Source: Mycobacteriales bacterium (GTDB taxonomy: Bacteria > Actinomycetota > Actinomycetes > Mycobacteriales > QHCE01). From it: 48,155 nt of DNA. The number at the start of each line of letters is the position of its first letter. The first letter of the stretch is position 1. Shown here piece after piece: positions 28,050-36,325 of this stretch. The notes beneath the pieces are model-generated. The model was not told the origin of the DNA. It was given only the letters and a program-made list of their open reading frames with translations, and made no database searches. The position numbers and the translations under genes are program-made. The stretch spans positions 1-48,155 of the forward strand of contig JABFVL010000069.1 in the NCBI GenBank assembly GCA_013362805.1, read 5' to 3'.

Positions 28050-28766
28050 TCATCGGCGGGGTTGGGCAATAAAAGTGTTCTGTGGCGCTGATAGAGGCCA
28101 GGCACTGAGCGCCTGGGCTCGGTGATTATTCGTTGGAGTGGCTTCGAGTCGCGGCATTACAGAAGTCAGGAGTTCGGGGCTATAGATACGCAGCTCAGCC
28201 CCGGGGTCAGCAGACTGCGCCCCTACGATGACGGACACAGCGGGGCCGTCATCGAGTGCGAGTTCAAATTCAATATGTGAGATGGCATCGAGCGTGGATG
28301 TCGTACGGCCGAAGTCGGTGCGACTTTTCAACACCGGGGGCTGTTGCGCGAATGCTTTGCGCGCTTCGTCGGACGGCAAGGCCAATAGGAAGTTGACTGC
28401 TGCTTTCTCGTCTGACCGTGGAGAATCTGCGCCACGGTTTTTGGCCTCAGCAATGAGCTTGTCTAGGGAGCCGTCGTCAAACGCTTCAACAACTGAAGGG
28501 TCCCCAGCCGCGATTTTGTTCAGTGCGTGCTCAAGGAACTGAACGAACTGAGCTTCTCGAGCTTGGTTTTGTCGCGCTTTCTGATAGGTGGCGTCGGCGC
28601 GCATTTTCAAGGGGCTGGACTCGGCCAAGGTCACGCCAAGGCCTACACCAACCGTTGCTCCGGCGAATGCCACTACACCGAGGCTTCCGATCAATTTCCT
28701 TCTGAGGGCACGATCGCTCCAGCTGAGCACCAATGCGTGCCGAAGTCCAAGACTTTTTTCAGACAT
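28050..28766 (-). CDS. membrane-anchored protein, paralogue B, unknown function
   Basis: 238 residues from ATG 28766 (GGGG upstream). One membrane segment near residues 27-47 (GSLGVVAFAGATVGVGLGVT), then an outside domain. It shares with the gene at 28808 the motif IAAGDPSVV (in ALNKIAAGDPSVVEAF) just after the membrane segment, and a similar C-terminal block (DPGAELRIYSPELLTSVMP). I do not recognise the family. The two genes are tandem, 41 bases apart, so likely one operon from a local duplication. Confidence 0.7.
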   Translation of the reverse strand: MSEKSLGLRHALVLSWSDRALRRKLIGSLGVVAFAGATVGVGLGVTLAESSPLKMRADATYQKARQNQAREAQFVQFLEHALNKIAAGDPSVVEAFDDGSLDKLIAEAKNRGADSPRSDEKAAVNFLLALPSDEARKAFAQQPPVLKSRTDFGRTTSTLDAISHIEFELALDDGPAVSVIVGAQSADPGAELRIYSPELLTSVMPRLEATPTNNHRAQALSAWPLSAPQNTFIAQPRR

Positions 28767-28807
28767 GCCTACCCCACCAGAGAAATTATGCTTAGAGCAT
28801 ACCGCTC

Positions 28808-29569
28808 TCAGTGGCGGGTACGGGCACTATTAGGACGTTGGTCACTCCGTGTAGAAAGATGCTGAGTGGTCAAGATGCGCGCAGGACTAAGCGCCTGCAC
28901 ACCAGCGGTCAAAATTTGCGCGCTGTCCACTGTGAATGGCTTATCCGGATCATCAGTCCGAGAAATGGGAACCACCACGGACTCATTCGGGGCAGCTTCC
29001 ACGGGTCTAATGCGAAACGTGACACTGGCCAGCTCCCCAACACCGCCAGCCGCATGACCTTGCCCAATGACCGCACGGGCCTGCGGTTGATTAAGTGATT
29101 GGCGCTGCTGACCCGATGTGTCACGATAGATCTTTTCCATCGCTTTGTTCAGCATGACCTGGTCGTCTACCGCGCTGGCGGGCAGTTGTGCGGCGCGCAA
29201 AATTTCCGCTCTCGCGGCGTCGTTAAAGTGACTGACCACACTCGGATCTCCCGCGGCGATACCCGACAGCATTACATCGAGGTATCCACCAAACTCTTTC
29301 AACTGCTTGTCGTTCTCAGCTGAGGATCGAAACGTGCCCCAGAAAGAGGCCACTGAAAGTACAAGCGCGGTGGCGGTCAATGTGGCCGAGGCGGCGCCAA
29401 TCAAGCCAGATACGGCATACCTTCCAGCTAAAACTCTGCGAGCGGGTGCGAAAGCGCGACCCCCGAAAGATGGTGGGGCCTCCAAGTCGTAACCCGGATC
29501 ACCCCATTGCGGGAACTGCTCAGAGGTTTTGTCGCCATTGCGCGGCGATCCCGTTTCGTGGTCCTCCAT
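28808..29569 (-). CDS. membrane-anchored protein, paralogue A, unknown function
   Basis: 253 residues from ATG 29569, with GGGGG upstream. A cytoplasmic acidic, Pro-rich head of about 50 residues precedes a membrane helix (SATLTATALVLSVASFWGTF). The outside domain has YLDVMLSGIAAGDPSVVSHF and DPDKPFTVDSAQILTAGVQ, matching paralogue B. The motif spacing from the membrane helix is similar in both. Possibly subunits of one envelope complex; function unknown. Confidence 0.7.
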   Translation of the reverse strand: MEDHETGSPRNGDKTSEQFPQWGDPGYDLEAPPSFGGRAFAPARRVLAGRYAVSGLIGAASATLTATALVLSVASFWGTFRSSAENDKQLKEFGGYLDVMLSGIAAGDPSVVSHFNDAARAEILRAAQLPASAVDDQVMLNKAMEKIYRDTSGQQRQSLNQPQARAVIGQGHAAGGVGELASVTFRIRPVEAAPNESVVVPISRTDDPDKPFTVDSAQILTAGVQALSPARILTTQHLSTRSDQRPNSARTRH

Positions 29570-29634
29570 GGTCACAACCCCCAGTTAGGTATGGCTTCGG
29601 CAGAATACCGCGCCATCGACGCGCGACGTAGAGT

Positions 29635-29862
29635 GTGACGGTGATTGAACAAGCGACAGTGCACACCTTTGCTGAAGGCTCAGGCTCAGTGGTTTTTGAC
29701 AATGGGGTTGGCGCCGACTTTGACGCGGACGCGTTCGCGCGCTCTGGTTTGCGCTTTCTACGCCCCGGTCAAAGAGTACGTCTTCAGCGAGATTCTTCAG
29801 GGCGGATTAGCGAAATCACCTTGCTCACTTATTCTCCCGACTCAGTTCGGGATTCTCAATAA
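29635..29862 (+). CDS. cold-shock-like (OB-fold) small protein
   Basis: 75 residues, GTG start at 29635. The pattern GSGSVVFDNGVGADFDADAF followed by SGLRFLRPGQRVRLQRDSSG resembles the small CspA-like proteins of actinobacteria (often just called cold-shock protein), with a single OB-fold barrel. The aromatic RNP motifs of true CspA are not clear, so nucleic-acid binding is inferred. Convergent with HU across a shared terminator. Confidence 0.72.
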   Translation: MTVIEQATVHTFAEGSGSVVFDNGVGADFDADAFARSGLRFLRPGQRVRLQRDSSGRISEITLLTYSPDSVRDSQ

Positions 29863-29865
29863 AAT

Positions 29866-29905
29866 CGGCGTTTATTGGGGATCGCATAGACCCCAATAAA
29901 CGCCG
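29866..29905. terminator. bidirectional terminator between cold-shock-like gene and HU
   Basis: A perfect 15-bp stem (29866-29880 with 29891-29905), 10-base loop, followed by TTT on the plus strand and ATTTTA on the minus strand. It sits between convergent stops. Confidence 0.88.
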
Positions 29906-29920
29906 TTTAAGCGTTGCTTT

Positions 29921-30394
29921 CTAGCGCTTGCCCGCCTTTTTAGCGGCTTTCTTCGCGCCTTTTTTCGCAGGCTTCGCAGCCGCCTTCTTAGTCACTTTCT
30001 TGGCAGCCGACTTCGTGGCTTTTGTAGCCTTGGTCGCTTTAGTAGCTTTCGTTGCCTTGGTGGCCTTGGTGGCTCCAGCTTTGGTCGCTTTGGCCGCGCC
30101 AGCCGCTTTAGGCAGTTTCTTGGACCCCGACACCACGTCTTTGAATCCCTGTCCCGCACGAAAAGCCGGAACCGAGGTCTTTTTTACCTTCACCGCTTCA
30201 CCAGTACGTGGATTCCGTGCGGTTCGCGCCTTACGCTCGCGCTTTTCAAAAACACCGAACCCAGTAAGCGAGACCTTGTCGCCTTTGGAAACGGCTCGCA
30301 CAATCTCGTCGAACACGGCATCGACCGCATCAGCGCCGGCCCGTCGGCTTCCTAGTCTGTCAGCCAAGACATCAATCAGTTCCGCTTTATTCAT
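29921..30394 (-). CDS. hupB: HU DNA-binding protein with Lys/Ala-rich tail (HupB/Hlp type)
   Basis: 157 residues. Residues 1-90 are a normal HU fold ([43 protein letters not shown]). Residues about 95-157 are a histone-H1-like tail made of KAT repeats (six in a row) then KAAAKPAKK and [10 protein letters not shown]. Such tailed HU proteins compact the nucleoid in mycobacteria and Streptomyces. A GGGG ribosome-binding site precedes ATG 30394. The triplet array is a likely site of length variation. Confidence 0.95.
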   Translation of the reverse strand: MNKAELIDVLADRLGSRRAGADAVDAVFDEIVRAVSKGDKVSLTGFGVFEKRERKARTARNPRTGEAVKVKKTSVPAFRAGQGFKDVVSGSKKLPKAAGAAKATKAGATKATKATKATKATKATKATKSAAKKVTKKAAAKPAKKGAKKAAKKAGKR

Positions 30395-30513
30395 TGGTTC
30401 CCCCCAAACTATTGCGGCAGCTAAGGCCGAACGTTAAGCGCCGTAAGGGGTTCAGACAAACACCGCAAGCATTTATTTACATGGTGTCGCGGTATTTCTG
30501 TAGAAATGAATTA

Positions 30514-30581
30514 GCCGATTATCGCCAGGTTCACCAAAAACACGACGATAATCGGCCCGCAAATCCTTATGAAATAAGGGT
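30514..30581 (-). terminator. hairpins after leuD, probable terminator
   Basis: Just past the leuD stop are a short hairpin (CCTTAT/ATAAGG, 30565-30579) and an 11-bp stem, GCCGATTATCG (30514-30524) with CGATAATCGGC (30546-30556) and a 21-base loop. The remaining gap to HU (30395-30513) holds the HU promoter region and no gene. Confidence 0.5.
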
Positions 30582-30582
30582 T

Positions 30583-31176
30583 TTAAGCAACGATTGTTCG
30601 CGGAGCCCAACTCGGACGGCTCTTTTCAAATTCATCTATGGAATCGCCGTGTCGCAACGTCAACCCAATGTCGTCCAAGCCCTCCAAGAGCCGCCATCGC
30701 GTGTAGTCATCGAGTTCAAATTCCGTTGTCGTATCACCAAAACGAACCTGGCGATTAACCACATCGACAGTAATTGAAGTCGATGGGTCAGCTTCAATCG
30801 CCTTCCATAGCTCTTCAACTACAGCGGTATCCAGCTGGACGGTGAGCAGACCACCTTTGAGTGAGTTTCCCCGGAAAATATCGGCGAATCGTGGGGAAAT
30901 CACCACCTTGAAGCCATAGTTCTGCAAAGCCCAGACAGCGTGTTCCCGCGAAGAGCCAGTGCCAAACTCAGGCCCAGCAACCAGGATCGTCGCGTTCGCA
31001 TATGCCTCATCGTTAAGGACGAAATCGGGATCGCTCCGCCAAGCCGCGAACAGACCATCCTCAAAACCAGAGCGAGTAACTCGCTTCAAATACACGGCGG
31101 GAATGATCTGATCGGTATCCACGTTGCTCCGACGCAACGGGATGCCGGTGCCCGTGTGAGTAGTGAACTTGTCCAT
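30583..31176 (-). CDS. leuD: 3-isopropylmalate dehydratase small subunit
   Basis: 197 residues. With LeuC it isomerises 2- to 3-isopropylmalate in leucine synthesis (and citramalate to methylmalate in isoleucine synthesis by the cimA route). N-terminal [20 protein letters not shown] and the [17 protein letters not shown] swivelling-domain motif are typical. A GGAG site precedes ATG 31176, 8 bases after leuC. Confidence 0.97.
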   Translation of the reverse strand: MDKFTTHTGTGIPLRRSNVDTDQIIPAVYLKRVTRSGFEDGLFAAWRSDPDFVLNDEAYANATILVAGPEFGTGSSREHAVWALQNYGFKVVISPRFADIFRGNSLKGGLLTVQLDTAVVEELWKAIEADPSTSITVDVVNRQVRFGDTTTEFELDDYTRWRLLEGLDDIGLTLRHGDSIDEFEKSRPSWAPRTIVA

Positions 31177-31184
31177 AGCGACTC

Positions 31185-32573
31185 CTAAACCAGATCGGCC
31201 GGTGAAGCCAACCGGCCCACAACAGCGGTAGCGGCAGCAACAAGCGGGGACACCAAGTGCGTGCGCCCACCTTTTCCTTGCCGTCCTTCAAAATTTCTAT
31301 TAGAGGTCGAGGCCGCACGCTCGCCCGGCTGCAAAGTATCCGGGTTCATGCCCAAGCACATCGAGCAACCAGCCTGACGCCAATCCGCGCCAGCATCGGT
31401 GAAAACCTTGTCCAGACCTTCGGCCTCGGCTTGCAAACGAACCCGCACCGAGCCCGGCACAACCATCATTCGAACGCCTTGGGCAACCTTGCGGCCGTCA
31501 AGAACCTGGGCAGCGGTGCGTAGGTCTTCAATTCGGCCATTCGTGCAAGAGCCCAAGAAAACCGTGTCGACGCTAATGTCACGCAACGGTGTTCCCGCTT
31601 GCAACCCCATGTATTCCAGCGCCCGCTGCGCGGCAACTCGAGCGCTGTCAGTGTCGAAGCTCTGCGGGTCCGGCACACTGGCGCCCAAAGGTGCACCCTG
31701 CCCAGGGTTTGTTCCCCACGTGACAAAGGGCGTCAAGCTCCTGGCATCAATGTCTACTTCGGTGTCAAAACGCGCATCTTTATCGGTGGGCAATGTCCGC
31801 CAGTAGGCTACCGCCGCCTCAAAATCTTCCGGCGCATGTGCCTTATCGCGCAGATACTCAAATGTTGTCTCGTCGGGAGCGATCATTCCCGCCCGGGCTC
31901 CAGCCTCGATGGACATGTTGCAAATCGTCATTCGACTTTCCATGCTGAGCGCTTCGATAGCCTCGCCGCGATATTCAATGACATAGCCTTGCCCACCACC
32001 CGTGCCGATTTGGGTGATCAAGGCCAAGATCAGGTCTTTGGCGCTTACCCCTTCTGGCAAAGTTCCCCGAACATTGACAGCCATCGTTTTAAAGGGGCGC
32101 AAGGGAAGCGTCTGTGTGGCCAAAACGTGCTCGACTTCGGAGGTGCCAATGCCAAAGGCCAGCGCACCGAACGCGCCGTGTGTCGATGTGTGGGAGTCGC
32201 CGCACACCACGGTCATTCCAGGCTGAGTGAGCCCGAGCTGTGGTCCGATGACGTGCACAATTCCTTGTTCTTCGTCACCGAGCGGATGCAGTCGCACACC
32301 GAACTCGGCGCAATTCTTGCGCAAAGTTTCGATTTGAGTGCGCGAAACAGGGTCGACGATGGGACCAGGCGTGGTGGGGACGTTGTGGTCTTCGGTAGCG
32401 ATGGTGAGATCGGGACGTCGCACCGGGCGGCCCGCGAGCCGCAGGCCATCGAAAGCCTGAGGGCTGGTGACCTCGTGAAGCAGGTGCAGGTCGATGTAGA
32501 GCAGGTCCGGTTCGCCTTGTGCTTGGCGCACGATGTGCGCGTCCCATACTTTTTGCGCCAGCGTCTTAGCCAT
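31185..32573 (-). CDS. leuC: 3-isopropylmalate dehydratase large subunit
   Basis: 462 residues, aconitase-family catalytic subunit with a 4Fe-4S cluster. Cluster cysteines appear in [13 protein letters not shown] and [30 protein letters not shown] and the early [14 protein letters not shown] are family hallmarks. A GGGAG site precedes ATG 32573. First gene of leuCD, divergent from the IclR regulator that probably controls it. Confidence 0.98.
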   Translation of the reverse strand: MAKTLAQKVWDAHIVRQAQGEPDLLYIDLHLLHEVTSPQAFDGLRLAGRPVRRPDLTIATEDHNVPTTPGPIVDPVSRTQIETLRKNCAEFGVRLHPLGDEEQGIVHVIGPQLGLTQPGMTVVCGDSHTSTHGAFGALAFGIGTSEVEHVLATQTLPLRPFKTMAVNVRGTLPEGVSAKDLILALITQIGTGGGQGYVIEYRGEAIEALSMESRMTICNMSIEAGARAGMIAPDETTFEYLRDKAHAPEDFEAAVAYWRTLPTDKDARFDTEVDIDARSLTPFVTWGTNPGQGAPLGASVPDPQSFDTDSARVAAQRALEYMGLQAGTPLRDISVDTVFLGSCTNGRIEDLRTAAQVLDGRKVAQGVRMMVVPGSVRVRLQAEAEGLDKVFTDAGADWRQAGCSMCLGMNPDTLQPGERAASTSNRNFEGRQGKGGRTHLVSPLVAAATAVVGRLASPADLV

Positions 32574-32639
32574 CGCGCTCTCCCATCAACTTCTCACACC
32601 CCTAGACGTTCTTACTATGTGGGATGTATATTCCGTGTT
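32574..32639. promoter_or_regulatory. leuCD / IclR regulator divergent promoter
   Basis: Only 66 bases separate the two starts, so promoters and the regulator's operator must overlap here. A run TACTATGTGGGATGTATATT (32613-32632) contains TATATT as a possible -10 close to GTG 32640, suggesting a short-leader or leaderless regulator mRNA. The operator itself cannot be defined by eye. Confidence 0.4.
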
Positions 32640-33341
32640 GTGAGACACCATAGCAGTGGCGTGGGAGTGCTGGACAAAGCAGTCCTCGTACTAGAGGCCA
32701 CCAAAGACGGCGCAAACCTTGCCGAACTAGCCGAAAAGAGCGGATTGCCCAGAGCAACGGCACATCGCATCGCCCAAGCTCTGGAATTCCATCGACTGCT
32801 CGCCCGCGACCACGCCGGGCGCTGGCGCCCCGGCCCCCGACTCGGCGAACTCGGCCGCGCAGCACCCCAATCATTGGTCAGCGCTGCTGCGCCCGTGTTG
32901 GCCCACCTTCGCGACCACACCGGCGAAAGCGCTCAACTTTTTATGCGTAGAGGCAACGAACGAATATGCGTGGCAGTCGCCGAACGCGCCAGCGGACTTC
33001 GAGACACAATCCCCCTGGATGCGGCGCTCCCCCTCACCGCAGGGTCGGCCGCGCAGATTTTGCTGGCCTGGGAACCACCGGAAAATACGGTGGCATTTTT
33101 GACCCAAGCACGATTCACCGCGCGAACCCTCGCCGAGGTGCGCAGACGTGGTTGGGCATCGAGTGTCGCGCAGCGGGAACCTGGTGTCGCCTCAGTGTCA
33201 GCGCCGGTGCGGGAACGATCTGGCCGGGTTGCCGCGGCCATCAGCCTTTCTGGCCCCATCGAACGACTCGGGCGGCGACCAGGTGAGCACCATGCGCATG
33301 CTGTCCTGGCCGCCGCCCGGCAATTGAGTGAAACTGCTTAA
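32640..33341 (+). CDS. ndgR: IclR-family regulator, NdgR/LtbR type
   Basis: 233 residues from GTG 32640 (VRHHSSGVGVLDKAVLVLEA). N-terminal winged HTH (LAELAEKSGLPRATAHRIAQ) and C-terminal IclR effector domain (LPLTAGSAAQILLAWE, SVSAPVRERSGRVAAAISLS). Length and divergence from leuC match NdgR/LtbR, which controls leucine and other amino-acid genes in Streptomyces, corynebacteria and mycobacteria. The open frame extends far upstream across leuC, but that part is an antisense shadow. Confidence 0.92.
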   Translation: MRHHSSGVGVLDKAVLVLEATKDGANLAELAEKSGLPRATAHRIAQALEFHRLLARDHAGRWRPGPRLGELGRAAPQSLVSAAAPVLAHLRDHTGESAQLFMRRGNERICVAVAERASGLRDTIPLDAALPLTAGSAAQILLAWEPPENTVAFLTQARFTARTLAEVRRRGWASSVAQREPGVASVSAPVRERSGRVAAAISLSGPIERLGRRPGEHHAHAVLAAARQLSETA

Positions 33342-33347
33342 CTATTT

Positions 33348-33803
33348 TTAGTTTTGGACCGCTCGTCGGCGTGCCGCCACGAGCAGCGCGCCGCCGGCAC
33401 CGACCACAGCCGCGCCAGCAAGAAGCAGTGAGGTCACCGCTCCACCGGTCACTGGGAGAGCTTTATCTGCCGGCGGCTTAGCTGGCGGAGTCTTTTCTAC
33501 CGGTGGGGTGGAAGCTGGTGGCGTGGAAGGCGGTGTTTTGGGTGGCTTGGTTTTTTCGGGCTTGGGTTTGTCTTTGCCTTCTGGGCATTCGGCCTTAGCA
33601 TCGCCAAGAACCCCGATGGCATTGCAACGAATCTCGATCGGCGCCTGAACTGGTGCCTCAACTTGATTCCCGTTGCCAACCCCACCGTTGTCTTCAGTGT
33701 CAGCGGCAATCGCAGGAGCCGAGAAGAGCGCAGCGGCAGCGACACCAACAGAAACGGCAAGCATCCGAACAGCCTGCTTGGGGAAAATCTCGCGCGGAAT
33801 CAT
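33348..33803 (-). CDS. LPXTG-anchored chaplin-like surface protein
   Basis: 151 residues. Signal peptide (VRMLAVSVGVAAAALFSAPA), then one chaplin-like module (NGNQVEAPVQAPIEIRCNAI ... GDAKAEC) with two cysteines. A Pro/Lys/Thr-rich wall-spanning stretch (about residues 76-115) leads to the sorting signal LPVTGG, a membrane helix and RRR. Chaplins coat aerial hyphae and spores; long LPXTG types are covalently attached by sortase. The module is a looser match than Streptomyces chaplins. No sortase gene is in the window. Confidence 0.85.
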   Translation of the reverse strand: MIPREIFPKQAVRMLAVSVGVAAAALFSAPAIAADTEDNGGVGNGNQVEAPVQAPIEIRCNAIGVLGDAKAECPEGKDKPKPEKTKPPKTPPSTPPASTPPVEKTPPAKPPADKALPVTGGAVTSLLLAGAAVVGAGGALLVAARRRAVQN

Positions 33804-34022
33804 TTCCGCGACACTAGCGGCTCATCACTAACTTCGCAGCCCCGCCTAAATGCCATCAAGTCTGGCATGTCAACCACATGACGTTAATTCGCATTACCAG
33901 GTGCGTATCGGCCGGGGAGATTTAGCACCGAAAAGGACACAGCGTGTCAAGAGGACAAAAAGGATTTCGTCGTTGATGATCAAACCCGCTCGGTTCCCCT
34001 ATTGATCAGGAGCTCTCATCAC

Positions 34023-34292
34023 ATGAAACCATTGCGCCAGATAGGTGCGGCCATTCTTGGACTCGGATTTGCTTTGGCGGTGCCAAGCGTGGCATTCGCC
34101 AACCCGGTCTCACATTACGAACATCACGTGACCGCAGGTCCTCACGGATACTCCATCCGGGTTCTTTGCACATACGCCAATGAATATGGCGACACGCTCT
34201 ATTACCTCAGTGAAGAAGGCGAATGGGACGACTGGTCCTGGGAGAACACCACTATCAGCAGCACCGGCGATCCAGAATTCTGCCGCTACTGA
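34023..34292 (+). CDS. small secreted protein, EYGDT family member 1
   Basis: 89 residues from ATG 34023, AGGAG about 10 bases upstream. Signal peptide ending near VPSVAFA, mature part about 57 residues with two cysteines. The block GPHGYSIRVLCTYANEYGDT then LYYL is shared with the convergent gene at 34368. No known family recognised; related by duplication and inversion. Confidence 0.75.
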   Translation: MKPLRQIGAAILGLGFALAVPSVAFANPVSHYEHHVTAGPHGYSIRVLCTYANEYGDTLYYLSEEGEWDDWSWENTTISSTGDPEFCRY

Positions 34293-34321
34293 CCACGACC
34301 GGCCGATGTTCCCAAAAAGGT

Positions 34322-34350
34322 TGGGGAGCCTCCATCATGGAGACTCCCCA
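34322..34350. terminator. hairpin between convergent secreted-protein genes
   Basis: TGGGGAG-C-CTCCA pairs with TGGAG-A-CTCCCCA around TCA, 12 paired bases with one internal mismatch. It is followed by CAGC, not a T run. Likely a shared terminator. Confidence 0.6.
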
Positions 34351-34367
34351 CAGCGCAACGTTGACTA

Positions 34368-34622
34368 CTAGTCAGTGCTGGCTTCGGTGCTGTTCGCCCA
34401 GGCGCCGTGCTTGTTGGCCTTGAGGCAGAATTCGTAGAAGTAGGTGTCGCCGTATTCTTCGGCATAAGACTTCACCTTGCACAGCTCAGCCCCGTAAGGA
34501 CCAGAGTGCGAGTGTTTGTCCTTGAATTTGACGTCATCATCAGCGGCGGCGACGCCAGCCGCTCCCAACGCGAACGGGATTGCGAGTGCACCAACAGCAA
34601 TAACGCGGTAAATGTTACGCAT
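34368..34622 (-). CDS. small secreted protein, EYGDT family member 2
   Basis: 84 residues from ATG 34622, with AAGGGG upstream. Signal peptide (VIAVGALAIPFALGAAGVAA), mature part beginning ADDDVKFKDK. SGPYGAELCKVKSYAEEYGD followed by TYFYEFC aligns with member 1; both pair GPxG with YAxEYGDTxYY. Cysteine number is again two. Unknown function. Confidence 0.75.
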   Translation of the reverse strand: MRNIYRVIAVGALAIPFALGAAGVAAADDDVKFKDKHSHSGPYGAELCKVKSYAEEYGDTYFYEFCLKANKHGAWANSTEASTD

Positions 34623-34809
34623 AACTGATAGTCCCCTTCTTAATAGCATCTCAGGCGAACCGCTCGGCGATTCCGCTCTGAGCCCGGTGCGGCCAAGCCT
34701 TGTCTCGCTGGCCAAAATCGACCGTAGCGGTAGATTCCCGAATTAGGAAGATATACACGCAAAACTTATATTAACGGCGCTTATCACATGTTGTTGGGCG
34801 AGTCGAGCG

Positions 34810-35541
34810 CTAGTGAGACATTCCATATCCGGGACCAAAGTCGACATCCAGACTAAAGTCCAGATCGGAATTGACATTCAAGTCAGCGTCAATATCCCAC
34901 CCGCTGCGCGCCCAATACGAACCGCACGCCGTTGGAGAAGTTTCCTCAAGTGACAATGCTGGGTTGACGTCGCTTTGCACCCCACCGTCGTACGCACCAT
35001 TACGATTGATATCCACACCCTGCAATACCAACACAGCATTTCCGGCCCGAATCTTCGCCGCGACCTCATCGGTCAACGTGATTGTTCGGTGATAAGTGTG
35101 AATGCCATATTGAGCAGCAGGAAAGCGGCCCGAAGTAAACGCACTAGACTTATCCGTATCGCCGCTCGCGGTCAACGAAACACCAATATCCCCATACGAA
35201 TTCACCCCCTCAGTTGTGCTCACCACACCATCTTGGTTCACATCGGCCGACTCCTCAGGGCAGACCCCACGACCATTCACTCTGATGTGTTGAGGATGCG
35301 GCAACGCGGGCACCAAGCCAATTGCCTTCACCCACACATCAGCTTGCGTTCCGCGTAGGACAATCACCGATTCTCCCGTAGCCGCCGTGCCATTGACCGG
35401 GCCAAGCTGCGCCTTAGCTACTGTGACCCATTGCTTGGTCGCGTCCGCGGGCTCGGCCGAAGCCGCAGACGTCGTTGCCAGGGCCAATGCGCACAAAGCC
35501 GCCGGAATAGCCACGCGCATGGCTGTAGTTTTGCCGAACAT
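34810..35541 (-). CDS. secreted CHRD-domain-like protein
   Basis: 243 residues from ATG 35541 (GAGGA six bases upstream). Signal peptide (VAIPAALCALALATTSAASA). The mature part resembles actinobacterial CHRD-type proteins: PALPHPQHIRVNGRGVCPEE, an EF-like DVNQDGVVSTTEG, YGDIGVSLTASGDT, then IRAGNAVLVLQGVDINRNGA and YDGGVQSDVNPALSLE. Two Asp/Asn-rich loops suggest calcium binding. The tail (DIDADLNVNSDLDFSLDVDF) is strikingly Asp-rich. Role unknown. Confidence 0.75.
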   Translation of the reverse strand: MFGKTTAMRVAIPAALCALALATTSAASAEPADATKQWVTVAKAQLGPVNGTAATGESVIVLRGTQADVWVKAIGLVPALPHPQHIRVNGRGVCPEESADVNQDGVVSTTEGVNSYGDIGVSLTASGDTDKSSAFTSGRFPAAQYGIHTYHRTITLTDEVAAKIRAGNAVLVLQGVDINRNGAYDGGVQSDVNPALSLEETSPTACGSYWARSGWDIDADLNVNSDLDFSLDVDFGPGYGMSH

Positions 35542-35954
35542 TATGTGTCCTCTCATAGATTTGCGAGCGCAAATCAATAGATATATGCACTGTTCAGAGC
35601 CATCGATATGAGCAAATCGGACAATAGTGATGGATGTTTATTCATTCGCAAGCTAACACTCAATCCGAGTACTTCAGAACCAGCTAACGGAGTGTCGGGG
35701 GCCTCGCGGTGACACCGCGCGCTCTAAACCCGTGGACCACATCTGACTACCGTGGATGCCAAGCATGTGCCCTCATCAGTGGAAGGCCACATCGCACTAT
35801 CCGAGAATTACTGGGATGGCACTCAGAAAAGTAATGCATCAATTGTCACTTGGACATAATTAGTCATGCAATTTAACGCACGCTCGTTACAAAACAACAT
35901 GAAAAGCTACGGATGCACGGCAAAAAACTTGCACCGAAACCAAAGTAGGAATGG
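35542..35954. other. intergenic region between CHRD gene and tRNA-Glu
   Basis: 413 bases with no supportable gene. The only marked element is a palindrome, CGCGGTG-A-CACCGCG, at 35705-35719. The part next to the tRNA is AT-rich compared with its surroundings. Confidence 0.5.
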
Positions 35955-36027
35955 TAGTCCCGACCGGATTCGAACCGGCGCTACCGCCTTGAGAGGGCGG
36001 CGTCCTAGGCCACTAGACGACGGGACC
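35955..36027 (-). tRNA. tRNA-Glu (anticodon CTC)
   Basis: A 73-base cloverleaf on the minus strand, with CCA encoded at 35952-35954. Acceptor GGTCCCG/CGGGACT, anticodon stem CCGCC/GGCGG around loop CTCTCAA, T-arm CCGG-TTCGAAT-CCGG. Reads GAG codons. Confidence 0.96.
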
Positions 36028-36325
36028 AAGCTGCGTGACAAATACTGCCACATGCCAAATGCGTGTCGAAACACCGGGGTGTGGAACTTCGAGCGCTCTG
36101 GTTAGAACGGGCTTGAACCTCACCAGGAACTAGCGCCCTTCCAGGAACAAACTCTAGCGCACTGCCCTTGAACGGCGGATTCAGGTAGCTCTTAGGGGCA
36201 ATCCCCCTCTGTTCAGACTTAGGGCATACCCCTAACTATGAGAGGGCATCGCCTAGTAGTGATGGCTGATGAGGTCAACGAGACTCCTGGTGTGGAGTTA
36301 TCCGCCACCAAGGTAAGGGTCCCAA
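36028..36325. promoter_or_regulatory. beta-lactamase-family gene upstream region with two G/C-run inverted repeats
   Basis: The last 150 bases carry AGGGG-CAAT-CCCC near 36191-36206 and TTAGGG-CATAC-CCCTAA near 36219-36236, about 90-130 bases before ATG 36326. They look like operator half-sites or hairpins. A short open frame across this stretch lacks features of a gene. Confidence 0.45.

Noticed and set aside
31599..32639. N-terminal extension of the IclR gene across leuC
   Set aside because: The added sequence is antisense to leuC and shows no domain; the family start fits GTG 32640.
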